Source: CAYQAE01 sp964415445 [NCBI: uncultured archaeon] (GTDB taxonomy: Archaea; CAYQAE01). Taken from it: a stretch of 10,444 bases of DNA. The notes under the pieces were generated by a model. It worked only from the letters and a program-made list of their open reading frames with translations, had not been told where the DNA came from and did not search any database. The DNA is taken from the NCBI GenBank assembly GCA_964415445.1, contig CAYQAE010000058.1, positions 1,737-12,180 of the forward strand. Direction: 5' to 3'. Made by a program: the position numbers and the translations under genes. Of the stretch, positions 1-6,307 are shown piece by piece. Each line of letters starts with the position of its first letter. Positions within the stretch are counted from its first letter, which is position 1.

Positions 1-1270
1 TATGGAGTGATGGTTGTCGATTAAATAAAACAATATCTCCATCCATAAGATGCCTCTCTACAATATATCCAGGCATTAACTCCTCTAAAATATCTTCAAA
101 ATTATGTTCGCTTATCATTCTACGTCTGCCATCTGGACGTATTATATAATTTGCCCCTGGATGAATAAAAGGGCCTCTTTGAATTAATTTCTTAAGATAT
201 TCAATATTTCTCTCTGTAACTTTCTCAGGAACAGTTAACTCCATAGCAATTCTTTGTGGAATTCCAACTTCATTAACACTAATACTAGGATCTGGAGAAA
301 TTATAGTTCGAGCTGAAAAATTAACTCTTTTTCCAGATAAATTACTCCTAAATCGACCTTCTTTTCCTTTTAATCTTTGTGAAAGTGTCTTTAGAGCTCT
401 ACCTGATCTATGTCTTGCTGGTGGTATACCTGAGACTTGGTTATCAAAATAAGTAGCAGTATGATACTGTAAAAGTTCCCAAAGATCATCTACAATTAAT
501 TGAGGTGCACCAGCATCAATATTTATAGCTAGACGCTGATTAATTCTAACAATATCTACTAATTTATGAGTCAAATCATCTTCAGATCTAACTCCTGATT
601 GTAAGGTAATAGATGGTCTAATAGTTACAGGTGCAACAGGCAAAGCGGTTAAAATTGCCCATTCTGGTCTTGCTACTTTACTATTTACCCCAACTAAATT
701 TAGATCATAATCAGTATATCTTTCAAATCTATCTCTAAGTTCAGTAGGAGGTATTTTTTGTTTGTCTTCCAAAAACGTTGTCGGTTTTTCAAATTTAATT
801 GGAAGTTTTTCAGTACTACAATGTGGACATTTATTGCTTTTTTGTGCTTCTTTTAATACTTCTTTACCTTTAGAGCCTATATCTAGAGGATCAACTATAT
901 TATCCATCTCTTCTTTTAGCTCTTCGATGCGTTTTTCAGGTAACATTAATCTAAAACAATTTTGACAAAATGATCTAAGTAGATCATAAAATAATTTAGC
1001 ATATCCTACATGGATTACAGGTCTTGCAAGTTCAATATGACCAAAATGACCTAAACATTCTCCAAATCTACCACCACATGTTCTGCATCTAATTCCGGGA
1101 TCAATTACCCCCAAATGCGGATCCATTAGCCCTCGCTCAATCGGATAACCTTCTTCATCGTAAGTATCTGCTGTGGCTATTTCTACCACAGATAGTTTTC
1201 TCATCTCATCTGGTGAATATAGACCAAATGCAATCCTATGAATTGATTTTGGAGCAAACATATTTATCAT
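1..1270 (-). CDS. rpoA1: DNA-directed RNA polymerase subunit A' (partial, N-terminal 423 residues)
   Basis: This is the N-terminal part of the large catalytic subunit A', the counterpart of the N-terminal half of bacterial beta'. The reading frame is open to the left edge. Clamp zinc site 1 is C62-x2-C65-x6-C72-x2-H75, in a context ending in [17 protein letters not shown]. Zinc site 2 is C102-x2-C105 with C148-x2-C151. The family block [17 protein letters not shown] lies at about 312-328, and the visible protein ends at FNRQPSLH (416-423). The NADFDGD magnesium-binding motif should follow about 30 residues later, outside the window. The start ATG (1270-1268) overlaps the rpoB stop as ATGA, with AGGATAGGG upstream as a ribosome binding site; a second ATG at 1261-1259 is possible. 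Overlap and gene order indicate co-transcription with rpoB. The family call is certain. Confidence 0.97.
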   Translation of the reverse strand, partial: MINMFAPKSIHRIAFGLYSPDEMRKLSVVEIATADTYDEEGYPIERGLMDPHLGVIDPGIRCRTCGGRFGECLGHFGHIELARPVIHVGYAKLFYDLLRSFCQNCFRLMLPEKRIEELKEEMDNIVDPLDIGSKGKEVLKEAQKSNKCPHCSTEKLPIKFEKPTTFLEDKQKIPPTELRDRFERYTDYDLNLVGVNSKVARPEWAILTALPVAPVTIRPSITLQSGVRSEDDLTHKLVDIVRINQRLAINIDAGAPQLIVDDLWELLQYHTATYFDNQVSGIPPARHRSGRALKTLSQRLKGKEGRFRSNLSGKRVNFSARTIISPDPSISVNEVGIPQRIAMELTVPEKVTERNIEYLKKLIQRGPFIHPGANYIIRPDGRRRMISEHNFEDILEELMPGYIVERHLMDGDIVLFNRQPSLH

Positions 1271-4200
1271 ACCCTATCCTTTAATATTAATTTAGGAGAT
1301 ATACACATAGATTTTAACTCTTCAATAAGTAATTTAAAAGCATAAGACATCTCAATAGAAGTAATTTCGCTGGTATCTCCACACATTGGACAAAACTTCT
1401 TATTACCTATTTTATCATAAACCCCAAATGTTCCACATTCATCACAAATATAGACATTTGTTTTATCAGATTCTTCTAATAACCTCTCTCTAATTAACAT
1501 TGCTGCGCCATTAGAGATAAGACAATCTCTTTCCATCTCACCAAATCTGAGACCACCTTCCCTAGCTCTACCTTCAGTAGGTTGGCGAGTTAATACTTGT
1601 ACTGGTCCTCGTGATCTTGAATGTATTTTGTCAGCTACCATATGATGTAATTTCCATACATATAAAATACTAACAAAAATATCTGAAGCCATAACTTCAC
1701 CAGTTGCCCCATCATACATTAATTCCTTACCAGTGTGTTTAAATCCATTCTCTATTAACATCTTTCTAAGATTTTCTTCTGGCTCTCCAGAAAACACAGT
1801 TGCATCAATCCTTTTTCCAGTAATTGATCCAATTTTGCCGCCTAACATCTCTAAAAGCTGTCCTGCTGTTTTTCGGGAAGGAATAGCATGTGGATTAACT
1901 ATAAAATCAGGTATTAAACCAGATTCTGTAAAAGGCATGTCCTCTTGTGGTAATATAAGCCCTAAAACTCCTTTTTGACCATGACGAGATGCAAATTTAT
2001 CACCTAATTCAGGAATTCTTTGATCTCTGACTCTGACTTTAGCCATTTTATTGCCATCAACTGTTTCAGAGAGCATTATCATGTCAACTATTCCGCCTTC
2101 ACCGTGTCTAACAGTGATTGATGTTTCTCGCCTTTTTTCAATTGCCATACCAAATTCACTCATCTCTTCTAAGAATCTAGGAGGTGAAGTTTTACCAATG
2201 AGAACATCTCCGCCATTTACTTCAACTTCAGGTAATACCAGTCCATCTTCATCTAAATATTTGTATTTCTCATCAGTTTTGTATCCCTTTACACCTTTTT
2301 CAGGTATTTCAAAAATATCCTCCTGGCCACCAGGATATCTTTTCTCTTCGGTTTCATAAACTCTAAAAAATGTTGAACGAGCCAATCCTCTCTCTATTGA
2401 AGCTTTATTAATGATAAATGCATCTTCAATATTATAACCCATATAAGAAGTTACTGCTACTATCAAATTTTGGCCACATGGCCTATCATCTAATCCTATT
2501 GATTCCAATGCATTAGTTTTAACTATTGGTATTTGTGGATAATGCATAAAGTGGCCTCGAGTATCTACTCTTGACTGAAAATTAACAGAAGATATACCTA
2601 AACTTTGTTTAGCCATACCTGCACCGTAAGAGACACGAGGAGCGGCATCATGTGCTGCATAAGGAACTAAAGATGCACATACACCTAAAATACCTGCAGG
2701 ATCAAGTTCAAGATGAGTATGATCAAGAGTTACCCCTTCATCATACAAAGCAACTAATGCATTCTCTTCTTCTTCAGCATCTAAATATTCAATAATTCCA
2801 TAATCAATTAATTGACTCCAGGTCAAATCTCCGCGTTTGATCTGTCCGACCATTTCATCAGTTAATTTTGACTTTCCATCTTCTACCACAATTAAAGGTC
2901 TTCTAATTCTTCCTGCATCACAATTGATATATACCTCATCAGTATCATCATAATATGCTACATTTATTTCATGATGAATTTCAGCATTTCTTCTTTTATT
3001 TCTAATAATACTACACAAATTTTGACCATTTTCACATGCACCAATTAATTTTCCATTTAAAAAGACAGAAGAATTATGCAAAAACATCTCATAATCTTTT
3101 GAAATTGGCACAACTCCTATATCATATAGAGCCTCTTCTAGTTGTGCTTCATCAGCTTCAGTTGAAATATGAGCAGTTAATGCTAAATTTTTTACTAAAC
3201 CACAATTTGGACCTTCTGGAGTTTCATTAGGACAAATTCTTCCCCAATGAGTAGGATGTAAATCTCTAGCTTCAAAATGTGGTTGTGATCTACTTAGAGG
3301 TGATACCATCCTCCTTAGATGCGAATAAGTAGACATCATATCTGTCCTATCTAAAAGCTGACTAACTCCAGTCATACCACCTGGCCAATTTCCTGTAGCA
3401 AGTGAATGTTTTATTCGATCGGATAAAACATCTGCTCGAACTGAAGTTCTAATAAATCTTCCAAAACGAGATAATACTGTTTTTCTAGAAAATATTCTCT
3501 CAAGCTGATATTTCGTATCTTTTACTAAATTAAAAAAAGCTAATCTAAATAAATTTTCTAATAAATCTCCTGCTAATTTAAGTCTTTTATTTGAATAATG
3601 ATCTTTATCATCCTCTCCTCTTTCATCTAAAGCCAATTGTAATATTCTTTCTGTCATTCTAGATAAATATAGAGCCTTTGAAATTCTATTATCTGAGGTA
3701 ACACCTAAATGTGGTAATAACCTAGTATCTAAAACATAACTTGCCCTTTGTATTCTAAATTCCCTTGGCTGACCTATAGCTACTCTCTTTCCTACAAAAT
3801 CTAATGCATCTTCATTTGATTGGATATCTACTGCTTGCTCAAAGTTTTGCATAAGTTCATTACTTATTTTTCTATCAGCTGAAACTGTAGTCATTATTTC
3901 TTTATCTGTTTCCATTCCTAAAGCTCTCAATAACACAATTAGAGGAATTTTTCCAGGAACTGAAGGAAATTCTACAGTTATAGTTCCATCTTTTTTTCTC
4001 TGGACTTTAACTAAAGCCCTAAATCCACGTCTAGTAGAGAATACTTTTGCTACTTCAAGTTTTCTTTTTTCATCTTTTTCCAAAAGTACACGATTAGGAG
4101 CTAAATCTTCAATAGAAACTATTACTTTTTCAGTACCATTTATAATAAAATAACCACCAGGATCTTGATCATCTTCTCCTACTTCAATTAATTCTTCCCT

Positions 4201-4593
4201 AGATAGTCTAGATAGAGGACATACATTAGATTTAAGCATTACAGGAAGTTCACCAACATAGGCTTCTACAGGTTCTTCATCTACATCATCAACTACGGGA
4301 ATTAATTCCATAAATAAGGGTGCAGAATAAGTTAAATTACGTAATCTTGCTTCACGAGGATATATTGTTCTTCTCGATCCATCTGCTTCCTTTACAGAAG
4401 GCGGCCCTATTCTTAATCTTCCAAATTTTATTCTAAGAGATACATGTCCCACTTCAGGGACTAAATCATTTGCTTCGGTAATTACATCCATTAATCCTTT
4501 TCCAATAAAAGCATTATAAGAATCTAAATGTTGTCTAACTAATCCATTTTCCTTGAAAAATGAATCAAGGAGAGCCCAGCGTGTTTTTGCCAA
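1267..4593 (-). CDS. rpoB: DNA-directed RNA polymerase subunit B (fused B''/B')
   Basis: This is the second-largest polymerase subunit, forming with A'/A'' the active centre of archaeal RNA polymerase. It has 1108 residues, about the sum of the B'' and B' chains that are separate in many euryarchaea, so this is the unsplit form. Visible landmarks are [12 protein letters not shown] (about 146-157), [12 protein letters not shown] (455-466), [13 protein letters not shown] (718-730), the active-site block [12 protein letters not shown] (864-875), and a C-terminal zinc ribbon C1050-x2-C1053/C1068-x2-C1071. The start is TTG (4593-4591) because the frame is closed by TAA directly before it. A GGGGGT Shine-Dalgarno-like element (4607-4602) stands 8 bases upstream. 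It overlaps rpoA' by four bases. No rpoH lies between it and the upstream tRNA-Lys. All conserved blocks look intact. Confidence 0.98.
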   Translation of the reverse strand: MAKTRWALLDSFFKENGLVRQHLDSYNAFIGKGLMDVITEANDLVPEVGHVSLRIKFGRLRIGPPSVKEADGSRRTIYPREARLRNLTYSAPLFMELIPVVDDVDEEPVEAYVGELPVMLKSNVCPLSRLSREELIEVGEDDQDPGGYFIINGTEKVIVSIEDLAPNRVLLEKDEKRKLEVAKVFSTRRGFRALVKVQRKKDGTITVEFPSVPGKIPLIVLLRALGMETDKEIMTTVSADRKISNELMQNFEQAVDIQSNEDALDFVGKRVAIGQPREFRIQRASYVLDTRLLPHLGVTSDNRISKALYLSRMTERILQLALDERGEDDKDHYSNKRLKLAGDLLENLFRLAFFNLVKDTKYQLERIFSRKTVLSRFGRFIRTSVRADVLSDRIKHSLATGNWPGGMTGVSQLLDRTDMMSTYSHLRRMVSPLSRSQPHFEARDLHPTHWGRICPNETPEGPNCGLVKNLALTAHISTEADEAQLEEALYDIGVVPISKDYEMFLHNSSVFLNGKLIGACENGQNLCSIIRNKRRNAEIHHEINVAYYDDTDEVYINCDAGRIRRPLIVVEDGKSKLTDEMVGQIKRGDLTWSQLIDYGIIEYLDAEEEENALVALYDEGVTLDHTHLELDPAGILGVCASLVPYAAHDAAPRVSYGAGMAKQSLGISSVNFQSRVDTRGHFMHYPQIPIVKTNALESIGLDDRPCGQNLIVAVTSYMGYNIEDAFIINKASIERGLARSTFFRVYETEEKRYPGGQEDIFEIPEKGVKGYKTDEKYKYLDEDGLVLPEVEVNGGDVLIGKTSPPRFLEEMSEFGMAIEKRRETSITVRHGEGGIVDMIMLSETVDGNKMAKVRVRDQRIPELGDKFASRHGQKGVLGLILPQEDMPFTESGLIPDFIVNPHAIPSRKTAGQLLEMLGGKIGSITGKRIDATVFSGEPEENLRKMLIENGFKHTGKELMYDGATGEVMASDIFVSILYVWKLHHMVADKIHSRSRGPVQVLTRQPTEGRAREGGLRFGEMERDCLISNGAAMLIRERLLEESDKTNVYICDECGTFGVYDKIGNKKFCPMCGDTSEITSIEMSYAFKLLIEELKSMCISPKLILKDRV

Positions 4594-4599
4594 TTACAT

Positions 4600-4640
4600 T
4601 TACCCCCAATAATAATTTTTAAAATTTATATTTATATCTT
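4600..4640 (-). promoter_or_regulatory. rpoB promoter and translation start region (TATA-like box, short leader, GGGGGT)
   Basis: On the minus strand a TATA-like run ATATAAATATAAAT (about 4637-4624) is preceded by purines (AAAAGGAAG) that could serve as a BRE. Archaeal start sites lie about 25 bases beyond the TATA box, which would place this one near 4604-4610. The leader would then be only about 10-17 bases and would include the GGGGGT Shine-Dalgarno-like element. The box and spacing are visible; the start site is inferred. Confidence 0.5.
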
Positions 4641-4757
4641 CCTTTTCAAATACTATATCTAAAACCTTAATGTGTCCCTTTATTAGCTTTATTATTGAAA
4701 TACCCAATCGATCATCTCATTTCTCTAAGCTTTAATCTAGTTACTAATTATTTTTTA
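4608..4757. other. Intergenic stretch between tRNA-Lys and rpoB, no gene seen
   Basis: These 150 bases are AT-rich and hold the rpoB promoter at their left end. I find no open frame that could encode RpoH (about 75-85 residues, usually just upstream of rpoB) and no convincing structured RNA. There is no T-run on the minus strand directly after the tRNA-Lys gene, so read-through from the tRNA into rpoB cannot be excluded. Confidence 0.6.
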
Positions 4758-4901
4758 CGGGCCCGAAGGGATTTGAACCCTCGGCCAACGGCTTTCCTTA
4801 GCCTAAATCACAAATATTTATACTCTTATTTGTAATCAGCACTCAATTAGATTAATAAGGCTATAAAAGGCCGTTGCTCTGCCAGACTGAGCTACGGGCC
4901 C
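4758..4901 (-). tRNA. tRNA-Lys(UUU) with a 70-base intron at position 37/38
   Basis: The minus strand gives acceptor stem GGGCCCG/CGGGCCC with discriminator G (4758), D stem GCTC/GAGC, anticodon stem ACGGC/GCCGT and T arm GAGGG-TTCAAAT-CCCTT. The spliced tRNA has 74 bases and no encoded CCA. The anticodon loop is CTTTTA plus A38, with anticodon TTT at 4867-4865. The loop is interrupted after A37 by an intron (4863-4794). The precursor forms a canonical archaeal bulge-helix-bulge: the anticodon stem, a 3-base bulge AAA cut before A38, a 4-pair helix CTTT/AAGG (one G-U pair), a 3-base bulge TAT cut after A37, and an outer helix AGCC/GGCT. This predicts splicing by the archaeal tRNA endonuclease. 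Confidence 0.95.
4794..4863 (-). other. Archaeal tRNA intron (bulge-helix-bulge type) within tRNA-Lys
   Basis: The 70-base intron lies between positions 37 and 38. Besides the splice-site helix it contains a 7-pair hairpin, ACAAATA/TATTTGT, in its 3' half. It is too short to encode an endonuclease, and I see no box C/D or other guide-RNA signature in it. Confidence 0.85.
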
Positions 4902-4953
4902 ATAATATATCATTTGATGGAAGATTACTATGCTAGTAGCCCACTTTCATAGA

Positions 4954-4964
4954 TATATAAATAT
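4954..4964 (-). promoter_or_regulatory. Probable TATA box for tRNA-Lys
   Basis: On the minus strand ATATTTATATA, preceded by GAGAA as a possible BRE, lies 53-63 bases upstream of the tRNA 5' end. A start about 25 bases downstream would leave a 5' leader of about 28 bases for RNase P to remove. The inference rests on sequence and spacing only. Confidence 0.5.
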
Positions 4965-5059
4965 TTCTCTTATAATTCTCTGCTCTTTTTTAGAAATTTT
5001 ATAGCTTGATATTAAATATTAATTTATATTAAAAAAATAGATACCTTCTTTAAGAATTT

Positions 5060-5074
5060 AAATAATAAAAATAA
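5060..5074 (-). terminator. Possible T-rich terminator after tRNA-Leu
   Basis: The minus strand reads TTATTTTTATTATTT starting about 10 bases beyond the tRNA-Leu 3' end. Archaeal polymerase terminates at oligo-T tracts, so this is a plausible stop between the two tRNA genes. The flanking DNA is AT-rich as well, so the signal is weak. Confidence 0.35.
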
Positions 5075-5083
5075 CTTATATAG

Positions 5084-5168
5084 TGCGGGGGACGGGATTT
5101 GAACCCGCGAAGAATCTACATTCACAGGATCTTAAGTCCTGCCCCTTTGGCCGCTTGGGTACCCCCGC
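5084..5168 (-). tRNA. tRNA-Leu(UAA)
   Basis: The minus strand folds as a class II tRNA of 85 bases. The acceptor stem is GCGGGGG/CCCCCGC with discriminator A (5084), which is normal for leucine. The anticodon stem is CAGGA/TCCTG with loop CTTAAGA, and the anticodon TAA lies at 5134-5132. The long variable arm begins TGAATGTAGATTC, and the T arm contains GGGTTCAAATCCC. There is no intron and no encoded CCA. Confidence 0.95.
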
Positions 5169-5210
5169 AACCTACTAAAACCAATATTTAATCAACTAAA
5201 AACAAATAGC

Positions 5211-5220
5211 ATTATAAAAG
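5211..5220 (-). promoter_or_regulatory. Possible TATA box for tRNA-Leu
   Basis: On the minus strand CTTTTATAAT lies about 43-52 bases upstream of the tRNA-Leu 5' end and just after the stop codon of the upstream zinc-finger gene. This would give a leader of about 20 bases. The surroundings are AT-rich, so the call is tentative; co-transcription with the zinc-finger gene is the alternative. Confidence 0.35.
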
Positions 5221-5229
5221 TTAAATTTA

Positions 5230-5460
5230 CTATTTTCTTAAGTTTTTTATGTTCCAATAAGCTCGCTCTATTTTCTTTTTAGACTTTTTTTCTTTTTTGA
5301 AACACTTCTTACATATTAAAGATCGTTTATATTTTTTCATACATTTTTTATGAACTAAATTCTCACATTTTGGACACTTTATACCTCTATCAATATCTAG
5401 ATTACAAACTACACATTTTGGTATTTTTTTCTTAGTTTTAAAAATATCAAATAGCCCCAA
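5230..5460 (-). CDS. Small lysine-rich C4HC3 zinc-finger protein (PHD/RING-like)
   Basis: This 76-residue protein has no function I can name. It contains C16-x2-C19-x9-C29-x2-C32-x4-H37-x2-C40-x9-C50-x2-C53. That spacing matches the eight-ligand C4HC3 cross-brace pattern of PHD fingers and is close to RING-type fingers, in a very compact form binding two zinc ions. The N-terminus MGLFDIFKTKKK resembles the short amphipathic starts of membrane-associated proteins. The tail from about 55 is strongly basic and could contact nucleic acid or ribosomes (inference). The start is TTG (5460-5458), directly after an in-frame TAA, without a clear ribosome binding site, so the message may be leaderless. 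It lies upstream of tRNA-Leu and diverges from the small membrane protein. Two independent double zinc ribbons are the alternative fold. Confidence 0.75.
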   Translation of the reverse strand: MGLFDIFKTKKKIPKCVVCNLDIDRGIKCPKCENLVHKKCMKKYKRSLICKKCFKKEKKSKKKIERAYWNIKNLRK

Positions 5461-5526
5461 TTAAATCAATTAATTCCGTTTCCAAAAAAAATTTAATGGA
5501 ATTTTTTTAAAAAAAATAGATAAAAA
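5461..5526. promoter_or_regulatory. Divergent intergenic region with A/T tracts
   Basis: These 66 bases separate two divergent genes and must hold both promoters. They contain A8 (5484-5491), T7 (5502-5508) and A8 (5509-5516). AAAAAAATT (5485-5493) and AATTTTTTT (5500-5508) form an inverted repeat around TAATGG. The tracts blur any TATA box, so I cannot place individual start sites. Confidence 0.4.
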
Positions 5527-5733
5527 ATGAATCCAAATTCCAAAGACAATCTACTTTTTACTTCAAGATTGATCTCATCTATTGTGATTTTAGGTTTTTT
5601 AGGTCTATATTTAGGTTTAATGATAAATAAAGTATTTGGTGCAATTTTAATGATTTTAGGAGTATTATTTGGATTCTTTGGAAATTTATATCTAGTTATT
5701 AGAGATATAAATAAAGAAAAAGAATTTCAATAA
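5527..5733 (+). CDS. Small two-helix membrane protein (AtpZ/AtpI-like in appearance)
   Basis: This 68-residue protein has a short polar N-terminus, two hydrophobic helices (about 13-32 and 36-58) joined by a tight turn containing K35, and a charged C-terminal tail. The Gly-rich helices and the pattern G-L-M-I-N-K-V-F-G between them recall the AtpZ/AtpI family of small proteins associated with F-type ATPases and magnesium handling. No ATPase genes are nearby, so this is only a resemblance. The start is ATG; the A-rich sequence before it offers no Shine-Dalgarno, suggesting leaderless translation. The gene converges on the CBS-domain gene with only five bases between the two stops. The regular helix pattern supports a real gene, but its shortness leaves doubt. 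Confidence 0.6.
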   Translation: MNPNSKDNLLFTSRLISSIVILGFLGLYLGLMINKVFGAILMILGVLFGFFGNLYLVIRDINKEKEFQ

Positions 5734-5738
5734 AAATT

Positions 5739-6281
5739 CTACTCAATCATATGTTTACAATCTGGACATACAAATTTACCATTTGATTCTGTAATTTCTG
5801 CAGAATATCCTCCACAAAATTCACATACTGTCACATTTGGACCTAAATCCATCTCAGGTCGAGTTATTCTCTTCTCATAAATAGTTTCATAAATGTGTGG
5901 CTCAATTGCTGCAATATCCTTTGCTGTGACAACACCTAAAATTTTATTTTTATCCACCACAGGGACATGTCTAATGTTATGGATATCCATTAAATTTGCT
6001 GCTTCAGATAACGTAGCTCCTGCTGGAACTGTAAATAGGGGTTTTGACATTATATCTTTTGCTAATGTAGCTTTAGGGTCTTTTTCGTCAACTATTACTG
6101 CATCAATTATATCTGCTTCAGTTATAATACCTATTGGTTCTCCTTCTCTCAATATTATTGCTGAAGCTATTTTTCTTTTTCTCATATCTACAGTGATATC
6201 TTTTACAGTTTGATCTTCCTTAGCTGCTACAAATGTAGTTTCCATTACTTCACGCACGGCCATTTCACTTTCCAATTTCAT
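5739..6281 (-). CDS. CBS-pair protein with C-terminal zinc ribbon
   Basis: A cytosolic regulatory protein of up to 180 residues. CBS domain 1 covers about 8-62 and ends in G51-I-I-T54-E-A-D57; CBS domain 2 covers about 75-125 and ends in G116-V-V-T119-A-K-D122. These G-x-x-T-x-x-D endings are the usual ribose/phosphate contacts when CBS pairs bind AMP, ATP or S-adenosylmethionine. A zinc ribbon follows with C153-x2-C156 and C172-x2-C175. There is no catalytic domain, so it probably senses nucleotide levels and acts on a partner. GGAGG (6287-6283) lies only one base from the first ATG but seven bases from an in-frame TTG (6275-6273), so the true start may be that TTG, giving 178 residues. It lies 26 bases after rqcH on the same strand, probably in one operon. 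Confidence 0.92.
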   Translation of the reverse strand: MKLESEMAVREVMETTFVAAKEDQTVKDITVDMRKRKIASAIILREGEPIGIITEADIIDAVIVDEKDPKATLAKDIMSKPLFTVPAGATLSEAANLMDIHNIRHVPVVDKNKILGVVTAKDIAAIEPHIYETIYEKRITRPEMDLGPNVTVCEFCGGYSAEITESNGKFVCPDCKHMIE

Positions 6282-6307
6282 TCCTCCGATATTTCTTACA
6301 TATTAGC

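Noticed and set aside
762-965. Plus-strand open frame of 67 codons
   Set aside because: It is antisense to the second zinc-site region of rpoA', which is strongly conserved on the minus strand; its product looks like random hydrophobic sequence.
1733-2359. Two plus-strand open frames (81 and 102 codons)
   Set aside because: Both lie opposite conserved RpoB sequence, including the [12 protein letters not shown] region, and have no ribosome binding site or domain.
3036-3230. Plus-strand open frame of 64 codons
   Set aside because: Antisense to the RpoB block around [12 protein letters not shown]; a by-product of AT-rich coding sequence.
1267-4593. Possible split of rpoB into B'' and B'
   Set aside because: The frame is continuous through the region near residue 500 where euryarchaeal genes split; there is no internal stop.
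4758-4901. Reading the interrupted tRNA as a pseudogene or as disrupted by a mobile insertion
   Set aside because: The interruption is exactly at 37/38 with a complete bulge-helix-bulge, and all stems of the spliced tRNA are intact.
4902-5083. Box C/D or other small RNA in the spacer between the tRNAs
   Set aside because: There is a weak C-box-like TGAT sequence but no matching D box, closing stem or second box pair; only promoter and T-rich signals are seen.
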